Origin: Clostridia bacterium
GTDB taxonomy: Bacteria > Bacillota > Clostridia > Acetivibrionales > DSM-27016
Length of the DNA: 64,000 nt
Reading direction: 5' to 3'
Assembly: GCA_026414765.1 (NCBI GenBank)
Contig: JAOAIJ010000039.1
Location: 62,001-126,000, forward strand
The translations under genes and the position numbers were made by a program. Below the pieces are notes generated by a model. The model saw only the letters and a list, made by a program, of their open reading frames with translations, was not told the DNA's origin and did no database searches. Shown in pieces: positions 18,377-26,867 of the stretch (positions within the stretch are counted from its first letter, which is position 1; every line of letters starts with the position of its first letter).

Positions 18377-19315
18377 TCACTGTTTTTTCATCCACTGGAC
18401 CAAATTTTGCAATCCCTCATATACCTTTACTTTTGGCATATACCCTAATATCTTTCCGGCGTTTGATATATCAGCCGCAGAAAATCTTACATCACCTATT
18501 CTTTCCTTTTCATACTTAACGGAAAAGCTGGTCCCCAGAATTTTATTGAGCATTTCTACCAGCTCCTTCAGTGTAATGCTTTCACCACAGCCGATATTAA
18601 TTATTTCAGGTTTTCCTGGCCATTTGCATTTACAGGCAAGCAAGTTTGCTTCAACTATGTTGTCAATATAGACAAAATCCCGTGTTGTGAGGCCGTCTCC
18701 GAAAATAACCGGTTGTATGCCATTCAGCATTTGGGATGTAAAAATTGAAATGACACCTGAATAGAAAGATTTCGGATCCTGTTTCGGGCCAAAAACGTTA
18801 AAATATCTCAACGAAAATACTTCCAGTCCATATACGTTAAAGAATGCTTTGCCGTAGTATTCCTGAGTGAGCTTTGCCACCGCGTAAGGGGAAATAGGAT
18901 CAGGCAGCATGTCCTCTTTGTTTGGTACCCCTGAAGAGTTACCGTAAGCAGCAGCAGAAACAGCCTGGACAATTCTTTTTACAGTCTTGCTTTCAACAGA
19001 AGCTTTAAATAAGTTTAAAGTAGCGGTTACTATACTTTCATTTACTGAAACCGGGTCTTCTATTGATAGTACAACGGATGGCAGTGCTGCATGGTGCATT
19101 ATGTAATCGACTCCGGTTACTGCTTTTTGAGCTGTTTTATAATCAGATATGTCACCGCATATGAATTCTATATCATTTATAAATTCCCGAATATTTTCAA
19201 ATTTTCCTGTTGAGAGATTATCTACAACTCTTACCTTATGACCATCATTCAGTAGTCTTTCAACAATATTGGAGCCTATAAAGCCTGCTCCACCTGTAAC
19301 AAGATACTTATCCAT
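18377..19315 (-). CDS. NAD-dependent nucleotide-sugar epimerase/dehydratase
   Basis: 312 residues. The extended SDR family is shown by TGGAGFIGSNIVERL (N-terminal NAD binding), the serine in VSAAAYG, the catalytic YAVAK, and RYFNVFGPKQDP in the substrate half. The closest well-known relatives are UDP-glucose/GlcNAc 4-epimerases, but the exact sugar cannot be read from sequence. It acts in the cytoplasm to supply a nucleotide sugar. It lies 10 bases before the glycosyltransferase-CsaB fusion and probably supplies its donor. Confidence 0.9.
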   Translation of the reverse strand: MDKYLVTGGAGFIGSNIVERLLNDGHKVRVVDNLSTGKFENIREFINDIEFICGDISDYKTAQKAVTGVDYIMHHAALPSVVLSIEDPVSVNESIVTATLNLFKASVESKTVKRIVQAVSAAAYGNSSGVPNKEDMLPDPISPYAVAKLTQEYYGKAFFNVYGLEVFSLRYFNVFGPKQDPKSFYSGVISIFTSQMLNGIQPVIFGDGLTTRDFVYIDNIVEANLLACKCKWPGKPEIINIGCGESITLKELVEMLNKILGTSFSVKYEKERIGDVRFSAADISNAGKILGYMPKVKVYEGLQNLVQWMKKQ

Positions 19316-19351
19316 AGTTGTCTCTCCTTGTAATCGAGCGTTCTCTTCACA

Positions 19352-20731
19352 TTATACGTAAAGTTTATTGTAAACAGCTTTGTTTGTCAATCCTGCGAGG
19401 CAGCTCATAACATCACGGCGTTTCAGATATCCGTTATGGAACGAAGGTGTCCAATCAATATCCTCACCATCGGATATGCAATTCAGAAACTTTTCAAACC
19501 CTTTGACAGATACAGGTTCATTAACCATGAAGTCACCCTTTGACCCCCAGGTTTTTCTAAACCATGACTGCTTTGATGCCAGCATAATTACCTTATAGTA
19601 CGGATGTTCTTTAGAGTTTTGATCATACTGCTCTCTGTGTATTTTGTTCAGAACTTCCGGAGGTGTAAGCATTACTGCAAGTTCCCCGTTTGTCAAAATT
19701 CTGTCAGGCTGGAAAGTGTTGTTCTTATATCCGATACAGTGTCCCAGGATTGCAAGATGTTGTACATATTCAAATGCAGGGTCCTTATCTCCAATATCTG
19801 AAAATGGTGATATCTTTAATAGCTCTGATGCGGTTATAATCTTGTAGCCCGCCTGTGACAGAAGGCGAAGGTGCTCATCAAGGGCATCAGCCACCGGAGT
19901 CTGACGGGACATGTTACAGCCGTCCTTCTGGAATATTATTTGCCCGTTTAGTATGTCAGGGTCACTAAGCAGTGCCTGCTCCAGGGGCTTTACCATCATA
20001 TCTACATCAGTTTTATAGTTTCCGCTTGAAGGCTTCCAGCCCCCGCCATCAAAGCTTGCAGCCAAATACTGATACCCCATGTACTTATACACATCATATG
20101 AACTATGACCTCCGAGTATCCGGTCTATGTAATGCGGGGGGCGTGACAGCTTCATTTCATAGTTTAATTCTGTCAGTACATAATCATGTAAAACCGATAA
20201 GTCGTCTATAACTTCCTGCAGATTTTTATAATATGCTCTGCGTCCATATACTATCTTCATAGGGCCAAAAAGCACATGCCTGTAGCCATGGTTTGACAAC
20301 TCATGGCCTTCGGATATCATGCGCCTTGCCGTTTCAAGCTGGTTTTTTACTCCTCCGGAACTATCTTTTTTGAAATCCGGATAATGGTCAAATTTCATTC
20401 CTCCCCAGGAAAAATAATTGACTTTTCCGGCTTTATCGGGATAGTTGTATTCGGTAGTTCCTATTACATCGAAAGTACCCTTTGCGTCATATCTGCCGAG
20501 TATATCAAGGAGTATGTCTGTTAGGCCCTCATGTGCATACTCTATTTTTGTCAATGGATTAGGAGGCAGCGCACTGGGACCGTCATCAAAAGTCATAGCA
20601 ACATATCGGCCTTTGCTTGACGGAGCAACCCGCTCTATCCGCCTGACAGGGCTTAAATAAAGGCCAGCCAGTTCTTTCTGACGGAGCTTCCTTTTGTGAT
20701 TTATTTTACGCGCTATATCATAAAGAAACAT
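19352..20731 (-). CDS. NodB-type polysaccharide deacetylase with C-terminal SLH module
   Basis: 459 residues. The deacetylase domain has the metal and catalytic motifs MTFDDGPS (46-53), HELSNHGYRH (143-152) and LSRPPH (195-200). An SLH module follows at about 310-355: SPFSDIGDKDPAFEYVQHLA then TFQPDRILTNGELAVML. Unusually there is no clear signal peptide; the N-terminus is basic and not hydrophobic, so surface location is uncertain. The start directly abuts the stop of the PHP gene. Substrates of such enzymes are N-acetyl groups of peptidoglycan or wall glycans. Confidence 0.85.
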   Translation of the reverse strand: MFLYDIARKINHKRKLRQKELAGLYLSPVRRIERVAPSSKGRYVAMTFDDGPSALPPNPLTKIEYAHEGLTDILLDILGRYDAKGTFDVIGTTEYNYPDKAGKVNYFSWGGMKFDHYPDFKKDSSGGVKNQLETARRMISEGHELSNHGYRHVLFGPMKIVYGRRAYYKNLQEVIDDLSVLHDYVLTELNYEMKLSRPPHYIDRILGGHSSYDVYKYMGYQYLAASFDGGGWKPSSGNYKTDVDMMVKPLEQALLSDPDILNGQIIFQKDGCNMSRQTPVADALDEHLRLLSQAGYKIITASELLKISPFSDIGDKDPAFEYVQHLAILGHCIGYKNNTFQPDRILTNGELAVMLTPPEVLNKIHREQYDQNSKEHPYYKVIMLASKQSWFRKTWGSKGDFMVNEPVSVKGFEKFLNCISDGEDIDWTPSFHNGYLKRRDVMSCLAGLTNKAVYNKLYV

Positions 20732-21553
20732 CTAATTTCCGCCTTTCCTGCTTTCTATATCTATCCATCCTTCACAGGCTTTTTTCCCAAAACCTGAAAT
20801 ACGTGAGCATTCAAGAACGAGGGAATAAATCATTTTTAAAATGGGCTTTACAGTCAGAATATATTTCGATGACTTAATGCCCTTATATATCTGGCTTGCG
20901 GGCTCATAAAGCCTATGAGTTGCAGAACCCCAAACCCTCCCGGTGCCGTCCATCAAAGATGATTTTATTTTCTGAAGTATTTCAGTACTATTAGTTTCAT
21001 TCAAAATATCGCATTCCCAGTATGCATTGCCGACTTCTCCAAGCCAGTGGGAGTCACTTCCGGCTGAAAACGGTTTTTTATAGGTACTTAGTGCTTCTAG
21101 TGCCTGGGGATTGGCATGGACATTTCTGCATAGGGAAGCTCTACTGTTATAGACTTCTATGCCGTCGATATGGTTCCATATTTCAGAATCATGTTTTTTT
21201 GAGTATTTATAGGGATGTGCAACAAAAACAAGAGCATTCTGGTCATGGGCTGCGATAGTTAATTCCTTCCAGTTAAAGCGGCCGCGGGAATCTCTTGCGA
21301 GACCTTGATTTTCAAGCCCTTTGTTAAGGAAATAAACAAGAAAGTGGCCCTGATCCGTTGAGTATTCTACTCCTGGTATAATAATCATGTCTTTAGGAGC
21401 AATCATTAAAGCTTCTTCGCTGCCGTTAAAGCTGTTGTGATCAGTGATTGAAATCCCCTGTAAACCACGGTTCTTTGCCTTTTCTATTATGTTTTTTACA
21501 CTGCTGCAGGAGTCGTGAGAGTGTCTTGAATGTATATGAAGATCAAATTTCAT
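20732..21553 (-). CDS. PHP-domain metal-dependent phosphoesterase
   Basis: 273 residues. The polymerase and histidinol phosphatase metal motifs are present: DLHIHSRHSHDS at the start, TDHNSFNG, FVAHPYKYS and GSDSHWLGEVG. These bind a trinuclear metal centre and cleave phosphoesters. It could act on a phosphorylated sugar or a signalling nucleotide. The start codon overlaps the stop of the ATP-grasp gene (ATGA), and its own stop touches the deacetylase start, so the three are translationally coupled. Confidence 0.88.
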   Translation of the reverse strand: MKFDLHIHSRHSHDSCSSVKNIIEKAKNRGLQGISITDHNSFNGSEEALMIAPKDMIIIPGVEYSTDQGHFLVYFLNKGLENQGLARDSRGRFNWKELTIAAHDQNALVFVAHPYKYSKKHDSEIWNHIDGIEVYNSRASLCRNVHANPQALEALSTYKKPFSAGSDSHWLGEVGNAYWECDILNETNSTEILQKIKSSLMDGTGRVWGSATHRLYEPASQIYKGIKSSKYILTVKPILKMIYSLVLECSRISGFGKKACEGWIDIESRKGGN

Positions 21554-22761
21554 TGCTTTTTCCTCTTTCCTTTCCTCAATAGCTGCATCACATAATAAAA
21601 AGACGGGCGCCAGTCCCTTAGCTCTAATACGCCATCAGATATTCTCGGGTTTAGTAATTGCAATACAAAGCTTGCCAGAAATCTCAGCTTATTACTTGAA
21701 AGCTTCAAATACCCGGGTAGGGACATAATATCCTGAAATAAAAAACGCATTTTTTTGCCAAGCTTGTAACGGCTTGGGTGCCATTCATATAACCGGGTTT
21801 CAGCTTTTTCACCCATGGAAGCACGGTAGTATGCATAGGGTATGTCACATTTTGCTGCAACAGAGAGTGGGAGGCTTCCCCAGAACCGCGGATTTATTTC
21901 CATCAAGCGGATGTCTCCTTCAGGATCTCCTTTGAACTCCACCATAGCAACTCCCTGCCATTTCAATGCCTTCAGAAGTGTTACAGCATAGCTGACCAGT
22001 CTGTCGTTCCAGATGCTTTCACATAAACAACTTGGTCCACCTGTAACAGGATATTCACGCAGTCGTTTATGACAGAAAATTTCCAGAGGATCACTGTTTT
22101 TGTCGAAAACCACTGAAACACCGTACCCACTGCCGTTAATATATTTTTGTACAATAGGACAGGATTGTATGCTATGCATTTCTTCAAACACTTTTATAAA
22201 GCGGTCAGGGGATTTTACAATACTATATCTCTTTTCTGGTTTGAATTTAAGGATTTCTCCTTCTCTATATTTGATAACAACCGGATATGCAAGTCTTGCA
22301 GCAAGCTCTTCAATTGTTTCATTTTCGTACAGAGTAGTGGTTTCAGGGCATGGTATACCTTTACAGGCTGCTATCTCGAGCAGCTTGCCGGTATCATTCG
22401 CGATTTCTATGCTTTCTGGTGAAGGGACAATAAAGCTTAAATAAGGTTCAAGAACATCCTTATGCTTTGAAACAGCCGTAAGACTATCCAACCCGACAGG
22501 GATGAGCACAGGCTTTACAAATTGAGAATCTGTGGAGACTGAAGCTAGATTTATTATTTTGTTAATAAAAGCTGTGTTTTCATATGGAGCGCCCGGTAAA
22601 AATTCCTTTTTCCGTGTGTATCTGGAAAAAAAGCCTAAGGCTGATTTATATGGAGTAGTATCATATTCGACTGCAGTTACGGGAATGCCTTTTTTCCCAA
22701 GTGAACGAATTATGGCAAGGCTCATACGGTATCTGACATCTGTTACAATAACGCTATTCAA
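21550..22761 (-). CDS. ATP-grasp domain ligase
   Basis: 403 residues if started at the TTG at 22761 (AGGGAG nine bases upstream; the start is then NSVIVTDVRYRMSLAIIRSL); a TTG at 22797 has no site. It has a pre-ATP-grasp Rossmann-like part, then VVIKYREGE and LMEINPRFWGSLPLS, the ATP and magnesium signature. Members join a carboxylate to an amine (or thiol/hydroxyl) with ATP. The substrate is unknown. It leads the six-gene operon and is coupled to the PHP gene. It could modify the polymer or build a peptide or lipid tail. Confidence 0.83.
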   Translation of the reverse strand: MNSVIVTDVRYRMSLAIIRSLGKKGIPVTAVEYDTTPYKSALGFFSRYTRKKEFLPGAPYENTAFINKIINLASVSTDSQFVKPVLIPVGLDSLTAVSKHKDVLEPYLSFIVPSPESIEIANDTGKLLEIAACKGIPCPETTTLYENETIEELAARLAYPVVIKYREGEILKFKPEKRYSIVKSPDRFIKVFEEMHSIQSCPIVQKYINGSGYGVSVVFDKNSDPLEIFCHKRLREYPVTGGPSCLCESIWNDRLVSYAVTLLKALKWQGVAMVEFKGDPEGDIRLMEINPRFWGSLPLSVAAKCDIPYAYYRASMGEKAETRLYEWHPSRYKLGKKMRFLFQDIMSLPGYLKLSSNKLRFLASFVLQLLNPRISDGVLELRDWRPSFYYVMQLLRKGKRKKQ

Positions 22762-22868
22762 TAGGTACAACTCCCTTGTGGTTTGAAGATATATCAAATA
22801 TGGTCTGTTCTATATCAAAATAAAAAATTTCTGGCATAAAAACTGCGTTACCCATATATATTGTTTAG

Positions 22869-22897
22869 ATTTTATCATTTTTCTTTTTTAGTGGCAA
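22869..22897 (-). promoter_or_regulatory. Promoter of the ATP-grasp to TagA operon
   Basis: On the minus strand TTGCCA (22892-22897) and TAAAAT (22869-22874) are separated by exactly 17 bases, about 110 bases before the TTG start. No operator-like dyad stands out. Confidence 0.55.
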
Positions 22898-22984
22898 TAT
22901 TCATGGTATTTTGGTTTCATCAGGATTATTTTTGCTTACATGGGGAAAATAAAGTTAACGCGCAGTATATTCATGAGGTGTAAT

Positions 22985-23890
22985 ATGGGTATTGCAAAAA
23001 AAACATTAAGAGGGTGGAGGGACTATTTATGGATTATTATTGGCTCTTTTTTAACTGCCATATCCATAAATGTGTTCATGGTTCCTTATAAGATTGCACC
23101 CGGGGGAGTGAGTGGAGCTGCCACAGTTGTTTACTATCTGACAGGCGGTAAAATGCCGGTGGGTATTACCATGCTTATTTTAAACATTCCCCTTTTCATC
23201 GCAGGGATAAAATTCATAGGCAAAAGATTTGCATTCAGGACATTGTTCAGTACCTTGCTTCTGTCGTTAATAATAGACACTACGGAACCTTTTACGAATT
23301 TATTCGTTGAAAATTTTCTGGCGAAATTCGGACAGGATGCTTCACAACCGGATCTTTTGTTATACTCCATATTTGGAGGCGGGTTTATGGGACTGGGCTT
23401 GGGTCTTGTTTTTAAATCAGGCGCAACCACAGGGGGAAGCGACCTTGCATCCAGGATAGTCAATCATTTTATTCCTAACTTTACAATGGGACAAATCCTG
23501 CTGTTCGTTGATACAAGTGTAATAATTTTTGCGGCTGTCGCATTCAGAAGTTTTATTCTTGCACTTTATGCCATAGTAACGTTGTATGTTTCCTCGCAGG
23601 TTATAGATGCGATACTTGAAGGTGTAAATTTTGCCAAGGCTGTATTTATTATTTCTGATAAATCAGAGGAGATAGCAGACAAGATCCTGGTTGATCTGGA
23701 CAGGGGAGTTACCGCACTGAAGGGAACCGGAATGTATACAAGAAATGATAAAAATGTTTTGCTATGCGTACTTCACAGGGGACAGCTTTCCCTTTTAAAG
23801 GAAATTGTAAGGGAGGTTGACAGCAAAGCCTTTATTATACTGACAGATATAAGGGAAGTGCTGGGTGAAGGCTTTAAGACCTATGACTGA
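22985..23890 (+). CDS. YitT family membrane protein (DUF161/DUF2179)
   Basis: 301 residues from the ATG at 22985, which follows GAGGTG; the earlier ATG at 22940 is less likely. About five or six membrane segments lie in the first 200 residues, then a soluble DUF2179 domain (KILVDLDRGVTALKGTGMYT, and LLCVLHRGQLSLLKEIV). YitT family proteins are widespread in Firmicutes and their transport role is not firmly known. The gene is divergent from the polymer operon and single. No terminator was seen behind it before the transketolase leader. Confidence 0.88.
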   Translation: MGIAKKTLRGWRDYLWIIIGSFLTAISINVFMVPYKIAPGGVSGAATVVYYLTGGKMPVGITMLILNIPLFIAGIKFIGKRFAFRTLFSTLLLSLIIDTTEPFTNLFVENFLAKFGQDASQPDLLLYSIFGGGFMGLGLGLVFKSGATTGGSDLASRIVNHFIPNFTMGQILLFVDTSVIIFAAVAFRSFILALYAIVTLYVSSQVIDAILEGVNFAKAVFIISDKSEEIADKILVDLDRGVTALKGTGMYTRNDKNVLLCVLHRGQLSLLKEIVREVDSKAFIILTDIREVLGEGFKTYD

Positions 23891-23990
23891 TATTGTGGCA
23901 ATATGTAAATTTTTTTTGGCAAAATATCAACTTTTTTATCGAAAAACTGACATAATGTGGACTTATTAAATATGCTATAGTATACTAATG

Positions 23991-24058
23991 TATGGCGATG
24001 TGCATTTAAGTGTAATCGCCATATTTTATCAGAAAAGGGATAATATTTTATCGCCATA
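23991..24058 (+). promoter_or_regulatory. Transketolase leader with competing stem arms
   Basis: The left arm TATGGCGAT (23991-23999) can pair with ATCGCCATA at 24015-24023, which is followed by TTTTAT, or with a second identical arm at 24050-24058. The two pairings exclude one another. The leader is about 70-100 bases before the start codon. The arrangement resembles an attenuator, but the function is inferred only from the layout. Confidence 0.4.
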
Positions 24059-24090
24059 ATATAAAGAACTATTTTTAAAGGAGTGTAATA

Positions 24091-24936
24091 ATGGAAAAGC
24101 AAAAGCTTAAGGAACTGAAGTTGAAAGCGGTGCAAATCCGCAAGCATATCCTTACAGAAGTACATAATGCTGCTTCAGGACATCCAGGGGGATCACTTTC
24201 ATGTGCTGATATACTGACTGTTTTATACTTTGCTGAAATGCGTGTAGATCCTTCAAACCCCAAATGGGAGGATAGAGATAGATTCGTTTTATCAAAAGGA
24301 CATTGCTCACCCGCTCTGTATGCTGTATTGGCAGAAAAGGGGTTTTTTCCAAAAGAGGAGCTGGCAAGGTTCAGGAATATAGACAGCTACCTTGAGGGGC
24401 ATCCGAGTATGAGATATGTGCCTGGTGTAGATATGTCTACAGGATCTCTTGGACAGGGAATCTCTGCTGCTGTAGGTATGGCTATTGCCGGAAAACTGGA
24501 CAAGAAAGAATACGGCGTTTTTGCAGTGCTTGGTGACGGGGAGATCCAGGAAGGTCAGGTATGGGAAGCTTGCATGGCGGCAGCTCATTATAAACTGAAT
24601 AACCTTACCGCATTCTTAGACTATAATCAATTGCAGATAGATGGGAAGATTTCGGAAGTAATGTCTCCTGAACCGGTTGCAGATAAGTTCAGAGCCTTTG
24701 GCTGGAATGTGATAAATGCCGACGGACATGATTTTGAACAGCTTTCCAGTGCGATAGCACAGGCAAGGGAAGTAAAGGACAAACCTACCATGATAATTGC
24801 CAATACCGTTAAGGGTAAGGGAGTTTCCTATATGGAAAATCAGGCGGGCTGGCATGGGAATGCACCTAATAAAGAGCAGTACGATCAAGCAATGGCAGAA
24901 CTGAATGAACTTCTGACGAAGTTGGAGGTGGAGTAA
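24091..24936 (+). CDS. Transketolase, N-terminal subunit
   Basis: 281 residues, the thiamine-diphosphate-binding half of a split transketolase. SGHPGGSLSCADILTVLYF, SKGHCSPALYAVLAEKG and GDGEIQEGQVWEA (the TPP/Mg motif, GDG...) are all present. With the next gene it moves two-carbon units between sugar phosphates in the pentose phosphate pathway. The start follows AAAGGAG. The next gene begins two bases after this stop. Confidence 0.94.
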   Translation: MEKQKLKELKLKAVQIRKHILTEVHNAASGHPGGSLSCADILTVLYFAEMRVDPSNPKWEDRDRFVLSKGHCSPALYAVLAEKGFFPKEELARFRNIDSYLEGHPSMRYVPGVDMSTGSLGQGISAAVGMAIAGKLDKKEYGVFAVLGDGEIQEGQVWEACMAAAHYKLNNLTAFLDYNQLQIDGKISEVMSPEPVADKFRAFGWNVINADGHDFEQLSSAIAQAREVKDKPTMIIANTVKGKGVSYMENQAGWHGNAPNKEQYDQAMAELNELLTKLEVE

Positions 24937-24937
24937 T

Positions 24938-25876
24938 ATGATGCAGAAAATTGCAACGAGAGAAGCGTATGGAAATGCATTGGCTGAATTCGGCAGTGAT
25001 AATAGAATAGTTGTAATGGATGCGGATCTTTCCAAGTCTACAAAAACAGAGAATTTTAAAAAGATATATCCTGAAAGATTTATTAATATGGGAATAGCCG
25101 AGGGCAATATGATTTCTACTGCTGCAGGTATTGCTACCTGTGGGAAGATAGTTTTCGCCAGTACTTTTGCAATATTCGTTTCTGAAAGGGCATGTGAGCA
25201 GATAAGGAATTCAGTTTGCTATCCAAACCTAAATGTGAAAATCGGGGCAAGCCATTCCGGTATAACAGTAGGCGAGGATGGTGCATCACATCAGTGCCTG
25301 GAGGATATAGCCATAATGAGGGCTTTACCTAATATGGTTGTGGTAAGTCCTGCCGATGCTACAGAAGCGAGACTGGCAGTCAAGGCTGCTATTGAATACG
25401 ATGGTCCTGTGTATTTGAGATTGGGGCGTTCAGGTGTACCCGTTATTTTTGATGATAGCTATAAGTTCGAACTGGGTAAGGGCGTTACTGTTGCGGAGGG
25501 TGAGGACGTAACAATAGTTGCAACGGGAATTATGGTCCACTCTGCTTTGGAGGCCAGGGAAATACTTAAAAATGAAGGAATCAGTGCGAGGATAGTCAAT
25601 ATACATACTATAAAGCCTATAGATAAGGATATTATCATTAAAGCTGCGAAGGAGACAGGTGCTTTAGTGACAGCAGAAGAGCACAGTATTATTGGAGGGC
25701 TTGGAAGTGCAGTAGCCGAAGTTTTGGTGGACAACTATCCTGTACCTGTAAAAATGGTTGGTGTTTCGGACAGGTTCGGAAAGTCAGGTAAACCTGATGA
25801 GCTACTGAAGATGTATGGTCTGACATCAACAGATATTGTTGAAAAAGTTAAGGCAGTTGTTAAGATGAAACGTTAA
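24938..25876 (+). CDS. Transketolase, C-terminal subunit
   Basis: 312 residues. The pyrimidine-binding domain (MDADLSKSTKT, NMGIAEGNM with the catalytic glutamate) is followed by the C-terminal domain (IHTIKPIDKDII, EEHSIIGGLGSAVAEVL). The second ATG three bases on would lose one residue only. The split format is common in Clostridia and archaea. It is co-transcribed with the N-terminal subunit and ends before a strong terminator. Confidence 0.94.
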   Translation: MMQKIATREAYGNALAEFGSDNRIVVMDADLSKSTKTENFKKIYPERFINMGIAEGNMISTAAGIATCGKIVFASTFAIFVSERACEQIRNSVCYPNLNVKIGASHSGITVGEDGASHQCLEDIAIMRALPNMVVVSPADATEARLAVKAAIEYDGPVYLRLGRSGVPVIFDDSYKFELGKGVTVAEGEDVTIVATGIMVHSALEAREILKNEGISARIVNIHTIKPIDKDIIIKAAKETGALVTAEEHSIIGGLGSAVAEVLVDNYPVPVKMVGVSDRFGKSGKPDELLKMYGLTSTDIVEKVKAVVKMKR

Positions 25877-25947
25877 TGCGTAGATAATGTAAAATGGAGA
25901 AAACGAAAGATAATTGAAGCTTTATTTGTTTTAGATCGGTAAAGTAT

Positions 25948-25990
25948 ATACGGGTAGGATTTTTAACCAAATCTTACCCGTATTTTATTT
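25948..25990 (+). terminator. Terminator of the transketolase operon
   Basis: ATACGGGTAGGATTT pairs with AAATCTTACCCGTAT (one wobble) across a short loop and runs into TTTTATTTT. It stands about 70 bases behind the stop codon. Confidence 0.85.
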
Positions 25991-26018
25991 TGACAATTAT
26001 ATAGCGTAGATGTATACT
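25990..26018 (+). promoter_or_regulatory. Promoter of the LemA operon
   Basis: A consensus TTGACA (25990-25995) and TATACT (26013-26018) are 17 bases apart. The start of transcription would lie near 26025, about 230 bases before the first gene. Confidence 0.7.
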
Positions 26019-26019
26019 G

Positions 26020-26043
26020 CATAGTGTAGAGTAACACACTATG
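26020..26043. promoter_or_regulatory. Dyad at the LemA promoter start site
   Basis: CATAGTGT (26020-26027) and its reverse complement ACACTATG (26036-26043) flank an 8-base centre, giving a perfect 8-8-8 dyad directly after the -10 element. This is the usual place for a repressor operator. The regulator is unknown. Confidence 0.5.
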
Positions 26044-26254
26044 ATAAATGACGCGTTATACTAAATGTTGTTAAAGTTTGTTTTAGAAAAGGAAAGGTTT
26101 CTGATATTTTTACTTGTGGCCGGCAAAAGTTTAAGTAGAGAAATCTGTTATCCGATTAAAGTCAGCTGGTAATTATACTGATTGCTTTAATTTTTTGTTA
26201 ATGAATGAAATATCTATTAAGTAGTGAGAAATTATTTGAGAGGATGACACTTGT

Positions 26255-26845
26255 ATGAACTATAATTATAACGCTTATCCATGGGGAAGATGGATTAAAT
26301 TGGGAATAGCCGTATTGATTGTTCTGATTTTGCTGGTAAGCACTGTCTCGACATACAACAATCTTGCAGCTGCCGACCAGAAGGTAAAGAGCAACTGGAG
26401 CCAGGTGGAGAATGTAATGCAGAGAAGAGCTGATGTGATAAACAATCTTGTCGAAACGGTGAAAGGATATGTAAAACATGAGGAAAAGGTTTTCGGTGAT
26501 ATTGCTTCGGCGAGGTCAATACTCATGAATGGCAACGCTGATATGCAAACCAAACTGGAAGCCGACAAGAGGATATCGGATGCAGCAAAGAGCGTACTAC
26601 TGCTGGTGGAGAATTACCCCAACCTGAAAGCAAATGAGCAGTTCGGAAATTTACAGATGGAAATAGAGAGAAGTGAAAACAGGGTTTCTATTGCAAGGAG
26701 AGACTTTATAGGCGCTGTCGAGGCTTATAATTTAAAGCTTGCACGATTCCCGGGGAATGTATTTGCAAAAGTATTGGGATTTTCTGAAAAGGACTACTTT
26801 GAGGCTTCTCCTGAAAGTAAAGAAGCACCAAAGGTCAAATTTTAA
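26255..26845 (+). CDS. LemA family protein
   Basis: 196 residues with one membrane segment (about 13-31) and a helical extracytoplasmic or cytoplasmic body. NNLAAADQKVKSNWSQVENV and QRRADVINNLVETVKGY, then SRAESRV-like SENRVSIARRDFIGAVEAYN, are LemA hallmarks. Function is not settled; the family is often linked with TPM-domain proteins, as here. It is the first gene of a three-gene operon. Confidence 0.93.
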   Translation: MNYNYNAYPWGRWIKLGIAVLIVLILLVSTVSTYNNLAAADQKVKSNWSQVENVMQRRADVINNLVETVKGYVKHEEKVFGDIASARSILMNGNADMQTKLEADKRISDAAKSVLLLVENYPNLKANEQFGNLQMEIERSENRVSIARRDFIGAVEAYNLKLARFPGNVFAKVLGFSEKDYFEASPESKEAPKVKF

Positions 26846-26867
26846 ATGGTGCTTGTTGGGGTGATAT

